Of a stretch of DNA of 64,000 nt, positions 23,800 to 36,767 are shown piece by piece (position 1 is the stretch's first letter; each line of letters begins with the position of its first letter). The notes beneath the pieces are model-generated. The model ran no database searches and was not told the origin of the DNA. It worked only from the letters and a program-made list of their open reading frames with translations. The translations under genes and the position numbers were made by a program. Source of the stretch: Spongospora subterranea f. sp. subterranea (taxonomy: Eukaryota; Endomyxa: Phytomyxea; Phytomyxea; Plasmodiophorida); assembly GCA_049724395.1 (NCBI GenBank), contig JAUGWO010000289.1, positions 1 through 64,000 on the forward strand, read 5' to 3'.

Positions 23800-25540
23800 A
23801 CCTCTGACGTTGACGACATGGAAACTGGGGGCGTTTTGAACGTGCTAACGGATGAATCTGGTTTTATTTCAGTTCGTTTTCGAATCTGATTCTGCGAACA
23901 GTCCTTGACACCCCGTCATCAATTTTCGGTTGGTCGACTTGCTGGCGCAACCAGATTGAACCATGCGCACTCGTGCTCACGCCTCGCGAAACTTACGAAG
24001 TGAACTGACGTTAGAAAGTCACGCGAGCGGTATACGTGATAATCGACAAATCTTAATAAGAGGGACTTTTTTGGTTGAGGGGTTTGATAGGGACGGAGAG
24101 GACGGAGTGTTGTCCACGATGGGGAGCAGGCGTCAACATTTCTATTACAATTAATACCCCAGTTTCCATTCCCATTTCGCTCATTAACCAAAGTGTACTG
24201 CTCTTATGGTTCAGATACGCTAGGGTTGCCCAGTTCAGCCTGGTCGCTACAAGTAGCTGCAATATTCATTAAAGGAACCTTTGTGGAGCCTTGCAGAACT
24301 GGGAAGTTGACGATCTAATCACCAATTGGGGCTGTGACGTTACGATGGCGTAAATGTCATGTTACATGCGATGACGCCACTGATGATATCGTGCTGATTG
24401 GTCAACCAGAGTTATTGGTAGTTCGTAGGGCGTCATATCATATCTGACAAGCGGCAGCCTCGAGAATGAACCCGATTCAGATTTGCCAGTGACAAATCCT
24501 CAGAGCCGGCCAATTCTTCGAAGCCAATCGAATCTCGAACTACTCTACTCCTGAGCGAACGAAGTTGACTTTGGAGGAGGCGATGATGATAGTGTTGATA
24601 CTGAGGTCAACGCCACTGAAAGTCACGGGACCATCTTTTTCCCGGAATTTGTCCAGAACCTTGATGTAATTTCAGGCGAACGAACCTGGGACATTATCAC
24701 CCGCTGAAGCCACTCCTTCAGACTCGATGTCAAACAGACCGTCTAGCCATGTTTGTGCTCTAATCGTAAATTTCAAGAACCTTATGTAATTTCTTGAATG
24801 AATATTCACAGGAACCTCAGGGCAATCAAGTCATTTTTCCAAACTCCCATCGTCGATTTGCCTCTGCAGCTCCCGTTGTTGAGAAGAAACCAGTTTCGGA
24901 TCGTAATGTCGTATGAGGTCGGATACAAGAGAGACGAATTGAATTAATGAATTTATTGTTGGCCAATGCCACACATTCGCCTTGACACTTTGGTTTTTGC
25001 CAACCTTCGTCGCATCCACATATACTTGGGAATTGGTTCCGACGCACTCGGATTACGAATTTAGAGCGGCAAGGTCGACGACAAATCCGATATAAGGTCG
25101 CGCAGCCGGTTTCACCACATCTCATTCGATGAAGTGATGATGTCATTGCTTGCGGTCATCCGGGGAGTATCGCCGCCAATGGTGGCACCGAAACGGCAAC
25201 CTCCAGCGAGTTTGACGAATCACAGAAACCGAAAATTGCTTTTTGCGCTGTAGATTCCTCACTAGGGTAAAATGATCAGAAATAATTATGTCAGATGATC
25301 CTAATTCCAAAGTCGGAAGAGTCTGAGGCGTCGATGAAGTCGGGAGGCCGTTCATAAAATTTTGAGAGAAAATGTCTGGTGAAGATGATGCCGAATCCAA
25401 TGACGCAAAACAAAGTCGATCGTCAGCTGTCCATCATCGATATTCAGGGTGTCGCCAGTTTGGTGAACCTATAAGGAAGTGGAGAGCTGACAATGCAGCT
25501 TGCCCCCGTGTTGATGATAGGTTGACGAAGTTATCTTGGC
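23800..25540. other. Stretch with unassigned open frames
   Basis: The largest frame, 24826-25146 on the minus strand (106 residues, Cys- and Arg-rich), shows no domain I recognise. Parts near 25300-25540 may belong to the retroelement fossil that follows. Confidence 0.35.
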
Positions 25541-25549
25541 CACGTAGGT

Positions 25550-26330
25550 TAGCTAACTGCTGGACGGATTGGATAGAAGCTGAGTATGAAGCTCGCTTGT
25601 CGGGCGGAATCTCTGTAGTTGAAGCGACACCGTGTTTAGTATCAGACCCAGAAAATGAACCGATTGTGATTGGATTAACATTAAGAAATTTTCAAAACCA
25701 GACACTTCCAAGAAATCCATGATTGCTGGTGTGGCTTTTTCGAGATAGATTGGATCATTATGACGAAGGAGGAAGTCGTTCAGGTAGACGACGGTCATCA
25801 AATGCCATTATTAATTGATATCGCCGACAAGAGCGGATGTGGTTCCTGGATGATATAATATAGTCATTAAAAATGTCTTCAGATCGAAAAGAGCATATTC
25901 GACAGGAATCTTGGTGCAGCTTGGCGTTCCAGAATCGTTTCCTAGGTCGATTTTTGTAAAGAACTCCCCCGAGCAGTTATAGCAGGAATGTTTAACCGGA
26001 CGATTTGGCAAAAAAGAGTTGATGTGCTCAAAATTATGTATCAAAGGCCGTTGAAAGGTGCCGTGTTTTCGCAGCCGAGCAGAATTATGTAAGATCGAAA
26101 GAGTGAGCATCGGAAGGAGAAATTGATGCGGTTCAAAGATCAAAAAGACGAAACCTTCATTGTGTAGGGAATCCCGATGCTCCAAATAATGGGATTCCTG
26201 GTGGATCGGGTGTAATACCACTATGATGTCGATTCCTGAAGACCGGAAGAGCTGGAGCGGATAAGGCAGACGGTAAAGCCGGTACAGCTGGGATAGAATC
26301 CCGAGTAAGTTTAGGGACATTACTAGGACC
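25550..26330 (-). mobile_element. Reverse-transcriptase fossil, DIRS- or gypsy-like
   Basis: Minus-strand frames carry a finger-domain stretch ending FFTKIDLG and a catalytic-type VVYLNDFLLRHND block followed by a VHFLGLIL block. The spacing fits DIRS1-like or gypsy reverse transcriptases. No ends are visible, the element is broken in several places, and it looks old. Confidence 0.5.
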
Positions 26331-27012
26331 AGAACGAGCTGGAACTAGTTGTTCGACGACGACGGTGCTGAAGGAAAACCGTCTGGTTTATTATGTGGAG
26401 TTTTCCTGACACCACGATTCGGTGGACGAGGGCGTCGTTGAAAAATTGGGATCGAGGACTGCAATATATCTCGCTGTGCGACAAGACTCCAGCGGAACAT
26501 CAAACTCATCAGCAAGCAGCCGACGAGTACAAATCATTCCTCTCATGATCAACAGATCACAGCAGGTCAACGCCAGCACCCTCATCGTGCCAAATTGACT
26601 GCAACTATGCTTTCTTCGTCTCAATAAAGATTGCACGAATACCTATCAACGCATACTTCGGTAGCGTCGCTTCTCATTCACCAGTTTCACGACGTTTCTT
26701 TCACCCGAAACGAGAGCGACGATCCAGAGAGCATCGCAGTTCAGCGGGGCCGAAGGTGCCTGTTTCCAACGTCAAAGAACGATCGATTGTCCTTTCACGA
26801 GGGAAGGTCGCTGACCTTCAGCTCGGATTTGGTTCGATGGTCCTCTGATGCTTTTCCGTCGTGGGATATAAAAAAATCATCATCGGTTGATTTTCTCAGT
26901 CGATTGCCGATCTCTCATCTCAACTGCATGCTCGATAGACCCGCGTGCTGCAGAAAATCCTATCGTCGTTGATGGAGTCAAACACTGGTTTTGCTAAATG
27001 TGGATCAACAGC

Positions 27013-27255
27013 TTAGTAATTGTTTCGATATGATTGCGATACAGATGATACAACGTCAGAAACAGTGAACGCCTGATTGTATTGTATCCAATTTTCGTAA
27101 TACAGCTTATCGCAGATCCAGTTATTGAACGTGTTGAATTTAGTGCCCAATATTGAGCATGTTATTTTCACCATCCAAGCTTGCAAACGAGTTAATGAAT
27201 AGAATGATTCTTTCGATCGCACCTCAAAGCGGTATTCTGCAGACACCGCACACAT
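27013..27255 (-). CDS. Small hypothetical protein with NTFNNW motif
   Basis: An 80-residue ORF shares the pattern NTF(D/N)NW, five to seven residues, (F/Y)E(K/N)W, then AFTV with the plus-strand ORF at 6092-6331. The similarity also holds at the nucleotide level (TTCAACACGTTCAATAACTGGA). The flanks differ, and this copy lacks the second hydrophobic segment, so it may be a relic or one exon. Not recognised. Confidence 0.35.
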   Translation of the reverse strand: MCAVSAEYRFEVRSKESFYSLTRLQAWMVKITCSILGTKFNTFNNWICDKLYYENWIQYNQAFTVSDVVSSVSQSYRNNY

Positions 27256-28447
27256 ATCGTGTTGTAGACTCTAACAGTTCACTCATTGCCGACAAATGCA
27301 ACTCACGTGGGCGGTATTCGAAATCAATCTCATTGTGTTGACTTCTGCATTGCGATGGCATTGTTGGACATCAAAGATGCGGAAATTGCAAAACAGAGCT
27401 CAACGTCTGATGGCGATGTAGCTGAACTAAAGCAATCAGAATTGACCTGTATTGTGTTTCAGAGGAAAACTGTTGATTTTTTTATTGAAAATTGAACTAC
27501 AGTATCAATGAATTTTGCGGTTGATGAAAGTGTGATGATTGTGTATTTTGGAAATGTTCATTCATGATATTCATAAATGACGAGAATATGACATAGCTCG
27601 ATAATGAGCTGCAAAAGCGACATCTGAAAATATCATCAGTATTGAGCTGTGTTGGATTCGATTACCGGCAAAACTGGTCATTCAATTTGGAGGGTTCTAG
27701 AGTTGGCAAAATGAGAAGTGGACTCGTGAAGGGGAAAGGGGATACTATTAACGAGATTGGATATTCCATGGTCATTGAGAAATTACCATTCACGAACATG
27801 AACGGTAGGATTGGATATTAATAGTTGTACCAACATCGTGAAACTGAGAGACCACGAGTAAAAACGGTTTGATAATCGAGGGATTATAACAATGATTACA
27901 GTTTGGACCTCAATATTGGATAATGGTGATGTTGCAAGAAAGAACGGAGGGCGACGGAAGGGGGAACTGTACGTGATCTGTCTATATATTTGAACCGCGA
28001 AGAATAACGGAAACTGATTCCCCCACAGCACCATAATTCAATACACAATCGTCCCCCAATTGCCCTATTGTCAACAAGATTAGGTGATATGTCACGAATC
28101 AGGACATAATTATCAGTTGAATATAAAGTACAATGGTTTAGTTGCACTGCTCACGTCGGTTTGGGGTGTCTGTTAAAAAAGTCCATCAATAATTGACGAA
28201 AGGCCATGAGAGGACCATCAGTGGTGTGAATACCGATATTTGCTGTAATGATGAAATAAACAGAGGGGTTTATCATGACAATAAACAGACGACAATGTCC
28301 AAATTTTGAAGGAAGAACATATCAGTCGGCTGTGGCGGTTCAGAGCAAAACATCAACATTCTTTAAAATAATACAACGAAGAGGGTTTATTGCCTTCCAT
28401 TGTTTCCAGACAGAGATCATTGGGGGTCGCCACTCTCCTGAAATTCA

Positions 28448-29275
28448 TCAACCTGCGATGGGATGATTTGCCTCGAACCAAAAATCAATATTTTTGATGA
28501 GCCTCCAGATATCTTGAGTAACTAGATATGGAAGTTTTATGCCAAATAACTCTTGCTCCCATTGTCGCTTTAGCTTGTAATACTTTGCACGACGCAATTT
28601 TGATCGAAACTTTTCAAGGACAGTTTGAATGTTCGTGCGGGTGCTGGCCCTTGAGACTATCTCGAACATTTTTTTTTGTAAAACGTCACATTCTGAAGAG
28701 AAATGAACAAGCTTTCTTTTAATTTTTTCAGCATCGTAATCCAACTGGTTGAATGCTTCTTGTGCCTCCTTTGACCAGTCTTTGTCAAACAACGCATCCA
28801 TTTTTTTAAAAACAGAGAGAAGTTGATCGACCGTTGCCTGACGAACTGAGAGATAATTACTTTGTGCGGCTTTGAGCGCATCCTTGTATTTACGCAAACT
28901 ATAATGAGCTCTAACACCCGTATTTAAAGCGAGTTGGTAAAGGTAGTTCACCCTCAGCGAAGAAAAGTCCAATTGTTGTTTTTGTGTGGGATCCTCAACG
29001 GCATAGAGATTATACAATCTAATCAATTCTTCATTTGACTTGACCAACTCTGGGTCAACTTTGAAGAAGAGTAGAGAGGCGACGAAAACCGCAACTAGCG
29101 CAACTGCAACAATGGCGACACCACCAACGATCATGAGCACTTTGCGACGGTGTTTTGGCGTCATGACAGGATCTGGAGATTCCTGATGATGTGAGGCCTG
29201 GATCATATTGATAGGATAATGTATTGATGGGGGGACAAAGGTTTGCCCTTTGTTCACTGGCGGTGAACTCATCAT
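28448..29275 (-). CDS. Type II membrane protein, PINMMQ family (copy 4)
   Basis: An intact 275-residue intronless ORF with double ATG. The head carries SIHYPINMIQASHHQESPDP and a basic KHRRK, and the anchor spans about 47-71. The ectodomain begins FKVDPELVKSNEELIRLYNL, continues with AVEDPT and ends with a KRQWEQELFGIKLPYLVTQD block and a Trp. It is closest to copy 5; both have a Leu-rich longer anchor and a PIAG C-terminal end. The upstream region reads TATATAG about 20 bases before the ATG, which is too near for a standard TATA box unless the leader is almost absent. AATAAA is at 28386-28391. Function is unknown. Confidence 0.85.
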   Translation of the reverse strand: MMSSPPVNKGQTFVPPSIHYPINMIQASHHQESPDPVMTPKHRRKVLMIVGGVAIVAVALVAVFVASLLFFKVDPELVKSNEELIRLYNLYAVEDPTQKQQLDFSSLRVNYLYQLALNTGVRAHYSLRKYKDALKAAQSNYLSVRQATVDQLLSVFKKMDALFDKDWSKEAQEAFNQLDYDAEKIKRKLVHFSSECDVLQKKMFEIVSRASTRTNIQTVLEKFRSKLRRAKYYKLKRQWEQELFGIKLPYLVTQDIWRLIKNIDFWFEANHPIAG

Positions 29276-29343
29276 AGTTCAAATGCGACAAACTATATAA
29301 AGATGTACGTAAATAAGAGCACTTGTCCTTCCTGGCCGTTCCC

Positions 29344-29363
29344 CGCAATCCGCAATGCCGTGA
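29344..29363 (-). promoter_or_regulatory. Conserved upstream block of copy 4
   Basis: TCACGGCATTGCGGATTGCG lies 69 bases before the ATG and is identical to the blocks of copies 3 and 5. Confidence 0.5.
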
Positions 29364-29639
29364 CCCTGCCGTGCAGACCGATATCTGAGGTCGAGTAAGT
29401 GTTATCTGATGGGACATCACGGCAAATATGAAAAAATGCTCCACCGACGCAATGAATAATATTCGTAAATGCCATACTTTTATACCTGGCAGTTGTATTT
29501 ACATATGTCCTCGTAAACTTCAAGTCCTGTAAAACATTCTGACAGTAAATTTTGCAGGTGAAAGGGAAGGATACAATCGCTTGAGTTTTCTTCGATCGGA
29601 TAAATCGGAACAGCATTGGTGAAACTATCACTCTGTCAT

Positions 29640-30390
29640 GCAATTCCATTAGCTTGATGTTAAATCAACGCCACCAACAAAATGGGAAGTGGATTCGTGA
29701 AGGGGAAAAGGGGACACCATTAACGAGCTTGGATATTCCATCGGCATTATACCGTTCACGAACATGAACGGTAGGATTCGATATTGATAGATGTACTGTA
29801 CCAACATCGTGAAATTGAGAGAACAGGCGTACAATCGGTTTGATAATCAGGGGATTATAACAACGATTACAGTTTGCACCTCAATATTGATTTATGTTCA
29901 TGAGCGCAGGGCGACGGAAGGGGGAACTGTACGTGATCTGTCTATATATTTGAACCACGAAGAATACCGGAAGCTGATTCCCCCACACCACCATAAATCA
30001 ATACACAATCGACCCCAATTTTCCTATTGTCAGCAAGATTAGGTGCAATGTCAGAAATCAGGAAATTTATCAGTTGAATATACAGAACAATGGTTTAGTT
30101 GCACTGATCACGTCGGTTTGGGGTGTCTGTTAAAATAGTCCATCAATACCTGTTGAAAAGGCCACGAGAGGACCATCAATGGTGTGAATAACGATATTTG
30201 CTGTATCAGTCGGCTGTGGCGTTCAGATCAAAACATCAACACGCAACTAGCGCAACTGCATCAACGGCGACTCCACCAACGATCATGAGCAATTTGAGAC
30301 GGTTTTTGGCTCCATGACAGGATCGGAAGAATCTTGATCATGTGAGTCCTGCATCATATTGATAGAATAATGGGTTGTGGGGGAAAACTA
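29640..30390 (-). repeat. Partial repeated unit, gene mostly lost
   Basis: The 3' flank of copy 4 is repeated here (GTGAAGGGGAAAAGGGGACA, CATTCACGAACATGAAC-like, GATCTGTCTATATATTTGAA), then jumps at about 30240 into the head of a family gene. An internal deletion removed the ectodomain. Confidence 0.75.
30244..30390 (-). pseudogene. N-terminal relic of the PINMMQ family
   Basis: The minus strand reads THYSINMMQDSHDQDSSDPV, then MEPKTV and the start of the anchor, and stops matching there. The frame is broken in the anchor. It belongs to the partial repeated unit. Confidence 0.7.
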
Positions 30391-31286
30391 CCCAGATAGA
30401 GACCCTTTTTGCAAACTACCAGGTGAATCCACGTCATTAACAGAGCGCGAACTCATAGCAGGTGCAGACAGCACCTCAACAACATTGGAATCGATGACAC
30501 GAACAAGTGCAGGCATTGCGACAAACATCCTGCATCTTTGAACAGCAAGAATTACAATGCGAAATATTCAAGGGCCGAACTCAAGAACTTTCAGACAGCC
30601 CTACAAGATACTCTCGGGCCCCGGTAACTTCGTTCAACGCAGCGATTTGGAGCCATGAAAAGGCCATGACAAAATTTGTGCACTAAGCTGAAAACGCAGG
30701 CTGCTTTATCTAGGTATGATTAGTCTTTATTGAGTCTGACCACATGGCCCTAGGTAATGAATGTGGGAGAGTGACCTGCCTGCAGTAAACTCGACAACTT
30801 GTTATGAACTGGGGAACGGAGAATACCGGAATAACGGACAAAACCCTAAATTTGCTAAGGAAGGATGTGTTTATATCGATTGATAATCCGATCTGAGCTT
30901 TATCTCAGATCGGAATCTTGGTCACCACAGTGGGGCTGTGGGGGGTTTATGGATCAGTGAATCTGACTTGGCTTAGCATGGAGTCCTGACAATACCATCC
31001 CTTCTTTACCTTCAGGAACATGGCTTGTCCGGATATCTACGATGGAGCGCCATGATGGCCTCACGTAAAAGTGGGGAGTTTGCGGCCAGGCCGCTCGCAG
31101 GTTCCCAGGAACGTTCTCATCGAGGATACCCTTCCCAATTGACCATTTATTAAAGCTGGTTACGATAGACTCTAGAGTCGATGACGTCTCGAACGACGAA
31201 CAGGGGTTGCGAATACTCGTCTAGGAGGAATATGGGATTAGGTGGCGTCTCTTGCGCCCGCGCTGGAATGTTGTTGACGTGATGAG

Positions 31287-33300
31287 GTTCTAGTTGTGAG
31301 ACGTGAAAAGTGTTGTGTCTCTCCAAAATGTCGGTAATTCCAAATTATATGCAACCTCGTTAACGACAGCCGTAATTGGGAATGAGCCCGCGAATCGGTC
31401 TACGAGCTTAGGGCAGGGGCCTGATGTATTCCAATCGGCGCGATGGACCATGATCAGGTCGCCGATAGCGTATGAGGGGCTTCGGAACGGTGTCTGTCTG
31501 AATGTTTTCTCATGCGATCCCAACTGTGTATGTTGAGATGGTTTGCCCGTTGAGCGGCTGTCGGGTTCGACTGAGAGTGGCACGTTGACGGAACGTTGAT
31601 GGTTCGGGGATGGAAACCGTAGTTTGCGTAAGCAGGGAAGAGTTGTGTCGAAGCATGTTCCGTGATAATATACTGAAATTCCGTAATCTCTAACAAATCT
31701 TCCAAGTCATGAGGTGAACGTCCTCAGTTATTGTTCTACCACCTGATTGACTCGTTCCGTCTGTCCGTTGGCTTGTGGGTGTCGTGCATTGGACAACTTG
31801 CGGTCGATCTGCAGCCTGTCGAGGATGCTCTTCCAAATTCCTGTAATCATCTGTGGACCCCGATCAGATATGATTTCTTCTGGAAGACAATGTAACCTGA
31901 ACACGTTTTCGTAACATCAGCTCGGCCAGTTCAGGTGTTGTGATGGCCTCGTTACACTGGATGAAGTGCGCCACGATCGACCGCCGCTAGAATAGAATTG
32001 AACCCGTTAGAGTTTGGTAGCTTGACACCATAAAATCGTGTGAAATTTGACCGCCACAAATCTTTAGGAATGGGTAGAGGGCGAAGTAGACCTGCGGGTG
32101 ATTTGCGCTGCAATTTCGTGCGCTGGCATCGATCACAAGATTCGAGGTCGCCGGACGAAGCAGTTCATTCCCGACCACCAAAAATGTCTTTTGAACTGTC
32201 AGCAGCGTTTCCCGGCGCCCAATGTGACCTCCGAGTGGCGCGCCATGAAGTTGTGCAAGCACCTCGAGCTGTTCCCGTTCTATAGGTACCACGAGCGCAT
32301 GTCCCCAATAGAGTAATTCTTCGTGAACGTGGAAGGGTTTGGCGATATTGCGGATGAGTTGCTGAGCGGTTTTGTCCTTAGTCTGAGCTTCCTTGATGAG
32401 GTCGACAAGCGATTGGGGGGGGGGGGGAATGGACACTCTTTACCTGTAGTGGACCAGTGCTGAGATTGCCTTGTGATATGAATGAGGTTAGCTGCTGTTT
32501 CCAGGCTGTGTCATCATATTGAACTACGTTTTCTGGTCGTCTTGAAAGCGCATCTGGCTGACCTGAAAGTGAACCCGCCCGATGATGGATGACATAGTTC
32601 GTACTCTGAAAGAATCATCGACCACCGAGCTTGCCGACGGTTGATAATTTTTGACGCTGATTGTTACGATCTGACTGGATTTTGAACTTGACGGCTGCCC
32701 ACCAGATAATGTCGCCAACGCGATAAGGCTACGACAATTGCCAGAAGTTCCTTGTCATGGGTGTCATAATTTATCTCGACCGGTGTGAACTTTTGAGAGT
32801 GCAACGCTTTTGGAGGTACTTTACCATCGGGGTGGTAACTGCGATAGTATCATACCAATGGGGAAATCGGAAGGATCAGTTTCCCCCAAACAGGGAGATG
32901 AAGAACAGAAATGGGCCAAAATGGTGGCTCGAGTGTAGGCGTGTCAAAACGCATCAAAAGCTTCCTGATGCAGCGGTTTCCATGAAAATGATATTCCTTT
33001 TTAGTCAACTGGTAGAGTGGCGCCGCAAATTTGGGAATAACGTACAAGAATAATCTCGGTAGAAATTGGCGAATCCAAGAAAACATTGAATTCCCTAGAT
33101 GTAGGGTTTGCCACCATGTGATGTTAAAGCTTTTTTCCGGATCCATCTCTATGCCTTGTGGGCTGACGATATAACCCAGGAATTCCATGCGTTGAACCCA
33201 AAAAGCGCATTTCATCAACTTTGCGAATAATTTGTTCTCGCTTAACTTTTGTATTACCACGTTAACATGAGCATCGTGCCATGCAACATCTGCTGAATAT
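31287..33300 (-). mobile_element. Ty3/gypsy fossil (reverse transcriptase to integrase)
   Basis: In minus-strand order there are a reverse-transcriptase thumb region (KCAFWVQRMEFLGYIVS), an integrase zinc-binding part (LHGAPLGGHIGRRETL) at 31987-32436 and the integrase C-terminus (SYAIGDLIMVH, DRFAGSFPI) at 31290-31583. LTRs are not recognised. The element is broken in many places and old. Confidence 0.8.
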
Positions 33301-33390
33301 ATATCAAAATGTCGTCCAAAACAGATGACAACGAACTTGCCCAGGCATTCTTAAACCGTCTCGTTCAAAGATCTTTGAAAGAAAGCTGGT

Positions 33391-33560
33391 TTGGTAGTTG
33401 TACTAACATCGTGAATTGGTAGAACAGGAATGAAATTGGTTTGATTATCAGGATATCACAACGATGACAGTTTGGACCTCAATATTGGATTATGGTGATG
33501 TGCAAGAAAGAACTGAGGGCGGCCGAAGGGAGAACTGTATGGTCAGAATCTTCCTTGTCC
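33391..33560 (-). repeat. Short piece of the family repeated unit
   Basis: GTAGTTGTACTAACATCGTG, GATGACAGTTTGGACCTCAA and AAGAAC(T/G)GAGGGC match the 3' flank of copy 4 (27820-27970). It sits right beside the gypsy fossil. Confidence 0.65.
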
Positions 33561-33699
33561 GTACTAACGATGGCGTTAACTGCACCAAATCAAATAGCGA
33601 TATCGTATTGATAAATTATCTTTTGATCTAGATAAACAGCGCTCTCGGCTCCTAACGTCACCCAACGCTTATGGAGCCTGCATAAAACGAATTATAGCC

Positions 33700-34470
33700 A
33701 AACCACCTTTCCGGCAACCGCCGCCAGACGAACTAACTAAACCAACCTAAATCAACGGACGAACACGTGTCGCGATAACCCTCACAAACTGCAGGGCAAA
33801 CGAGAAGCACAAACATGCCAGTGCCAGATAACCAGGCATCAACGGATAAACAAGCATCAAGTATCAACCAACAGATTATATCAGGTCGTACATCGCTAGT
33901 TTTCCCGCTACAGCCGCCAGTTTCAAAACAGTTTGATTCCAAATCGATTGCTGTATTCCGCCGAGAACGGAAAGTCTATTTTTCGCTGATAAAGGAAAGA
34001 AAGGAGATTCACGGGGACGATGTATTAACTGCTGTATCCCTAAAAGCTGCTTCGATATTAGCAAGCTCAAAACCATTGCAAAGGATGTACTTAAAAAACC
34101 CAACAATGGGATAACGAAAACAGATCTGAACTGCTATCTCAAAGATCTCCAGCATCAGACTAAAAAAATGTCCCCAAGACATTGACGAAGCGATCAAGAA
34201 AGAAATCAATGCTTGTTATCGGCGCGATGACAACCAGGGATGGTTGACCATTGAACATAAAGTATTCTGGCCAGCCAACCCTAAGGGACCTGGTTTTGTC
34301 TTCGGCTCATCAGGTCACCGCGCCGGTTACCGTCCTGTTCCTCAATGGTTGGAAAGGTAAGGAGGCCCCTTTGTAAGTCCGGTTTCGAATTAACGAGGGT
34401 CTCTTTTCAATTTCAGATTCAAGACGAATGCCTGTTTCACCCGATGAGCAATTTGCAGTTGTTGGAGCGA
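33700..34470 (+). mobile_element. Gypsy gag-type fossil piece
   Basis: The plus-strand frame at 33815 shares the pattern FD(S/P)K(S/A)IAVFRR.R..Y with the gag-like frame of the minus-strand gypsy at 39713-40204. Only the 5' part of an element is present, and it is broken. Confidence 0.6.
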
Positions 34471-34569
34471 TTGAAATATCCCTGTAATTTGTTCACGTAA
34501 GTTTTTGGGAGTATTTCAATGTTTCAATAATCTTATCAATTCTGGAGAAGCAAAGATCTGGTTTGAATC

Positions 34570-36080
34570 TGATTCTATCGAAATTGAAGATTATGCAATT
34601 TCTTCAATCTGAGTTGCGATCGCGCTCAGAAGCCATATTGAGGTATCGCATTTTTTAGCGATTTGCCTTTCATTTGAATTGCCGTCGATGATTTCTTTGG
34701 AGCAATGATTGATTGCGTTCAATAAGGTGAGACCTTTATGTGCTGTGACCTTGACATTGTGGTATTTCAATAACGGATTCAAATTGTTTTGAATAAAGTT
34801 CAACTTCTCGTGTGCAAATTGTGTCCATGCAGTACCAGACGTCATCTTTTTGGTTGTTTTGTCAAGCATCCAATTCCTATCTCTGAATTTTTATTTCAGG
34901 TTTGAGCGAATTATAGCTCTGGGATAGCCAGCTTTTAAAAACTCTCAGAATAAGGATGTTTTCTCCCGTTATCCAGCTGTTCTTCGTCAGCTCAGGCTTG
35001 TATGTTGCATAATTTGTGTATTTGCACTTGTATGTGGGCTTTTTGTAAGGTTTGATATCGATCTTGTCGAAAACTCCAAATTGTTCCCCTTAGATACGGT
35101 TATATCTAAAAAGTTGACCTCTGAGCCGAATTGTTTTAAATTAAAATCAAGCCTTTTAGCAAGAATTTGATTTTGCGACCACTTTTTCGATTCGGTTAAG
35201 GCTATAATCCCGACCAAATATATGTCATCTCTACAGCGGCGATATAATAAAGGCCTATCCTCAGTGGTTGTTTGACCGTTGAAGATTTCAGTTTCTATTG
35301 CTGTTAAGACTAAGTCTGCGAAAATTCCTGAAGCATTTCCGCCCATTGCTGCACCTTTTATTTGGTGGTACCAATTTCCTTGAAATTCAAAGAAATTGTT
35401 TGTTAGTGCAAGAAATCGAGGATGAGGGTGATTTCCCCTTCAAAACGGTCTTTCAAAAACTGTTTTAGTAAGCTGAATTATCGATGTGTAGAGTGCGGTG
35501 ACATCTACTGTGGCTAATTGAACACAGCCATTATCGAATTTGGTCCCTTCTAATTCTTTGATTAGTTTTAGTCTATCAGTGACTATCCAGTCTGACATCG
35601 CAATCAGCGGAAATAGCTGTTTGTGAATACATTTTGCTACGTTTGTGTGTATCAACTATGACTAGGAATGATTCGCCGAATTGAAATTGGGGTTTTATGA
35701 ACTTTCGGCATCATGTAGAATTGCGGATTCCTGATTTTTGATTCCGGGAAAGCGAATTGTCGCATCTGACTATCCTCAACATGATATTTATCACAAATTC
35801 CAGACAGATCTGAAATTTTATCTTCTGTAGGAACTGAATTAACCTGGCGGTAGATGTGTCCCTCGCCTAAGTGATTGTTCACTTTGGTAATGTACCACTC
35901 TGCTGGAATTAAAGTCATGCCAGCATTTTTGTCGGCCATCTTTACGATTATCGACCGGGCTTTCAAAAAGTTAGTTATCCTTTTGAGTGGGGTTTCTTTG
36001 TTTTTTAGGTTGAATAAATATTCATTCAGCTTAACGGGTTTTGTGTTGTCAATTTTTTTCAGAATTCCTCCGAATCTCTA
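34570..36080 (-). mobile_element. Penelope-like retroelement fossil
   Basis: Minus-strand frames show, in order, KMADKNAGMTLI, FYMMPKVHKTP, ATVDVTALYTSI, a RDDIYLVG catalytic-type block and VNFLDITVSKG, the usual order of a Penelope-type reverse transcriptase. No GIY-YIG endonuclease domain was seen. It is broken in several places. It lies between two gypsy pieces. Confidence 0.6.
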
Positions 36081-36430
36081 AGGGGTGTATTTCAAGTTTT
36101 GGCCAGAAAAGAGAAAAAAAATAGCGATCTCAGAAAAACATATCTTCTGTAATGTGCCATTGTCTCAATCTCAACCGTTGGAAAGGCGTGATGTCTTGAC
36201 CTTCGCCTTCTTCGTCTGATTCGACGATTGCGCTGGTTGATTGCGCTTGGGCATTTGCACCAAGAGGTCGAATGTTGTAAATATCTTTTGGAATGTGTAT
36301 ATTTCCGCTCAAATTTTGAAGAGCCATGATTTACCTGTGATTTAGGCATCGGGCTCAGTTTCGACTTGTCAATTGCCTTTTGTGGTCTCTGGTTATTGAC
36401 CTGTTTTTTGGAGTTGTTTGCCTCTAAAAC

Positions 36431-36767
36431 AAGGCAAATTTGTTCTGCTTGACGGTATCTTGGAAGAATTGAATGAGCGCAATAGTTCATTGAAAGAATA
36501 CATCACCCAATGGTACAAACAAACTTATCGGCGAATTTATTGGCGAAAATCAATGCTTAGAAAAGTTTCAGCATTAGCCGTAATTTCCACGGGACAGAAT
36601 GCAATACATCCAAAAATGTTTGGCTGAAACTTTTCTAAGCATTGATTTTCGCCAATAAATTCGCCGATAAGTTTGTTTGTACCATTGGGAGATACTGTAT
36701 TCTTTCAATGAACTATTGCGCTCATTCAATTCTTCCAAGATACCGTTAAGCAGAACAAATTTGCCTT
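36431..36767. repeat. Inverted duplication, 142-145 bp arms, 50 bp spacer
   Basis: The arms 36431-36572 and 36623-36767 are reverse complements with only one substitution and one 3-base indel seen. The right arm is part of the gypsy fossil; the left arm is its mirror copy. The near identity indicates a fairly recent event. Confidence 0.85.

Larger units (their letters stand above)
27590..29400 (-). repeat. Repeated unit carrying membrane-protein copy 4
   Basis: Same order as the copy 3 unit: CAGTATTGAGCTGTG block, ATTACCATTCACGAACATGAAC, a TCACAGTTTGGACCTCAATAT-like block, gene, upstream block. The segment 27780-28240 is repeated closely at 29750-30200. Confidence 0.75.

Noticed and set aside
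29291-29298. TATATAG as a TATA box for copies 4 and 5
   Set aside because: It is only about 20 bases before the ATG, which would put the transcript start at or after the start codon; copies 2 and 3 lack it.
32416-32428. Run of about twelve G as a functional signal
   Set aside because: A homopolymer inside a gypsy fossil; most likely slippage or sequencing noise.
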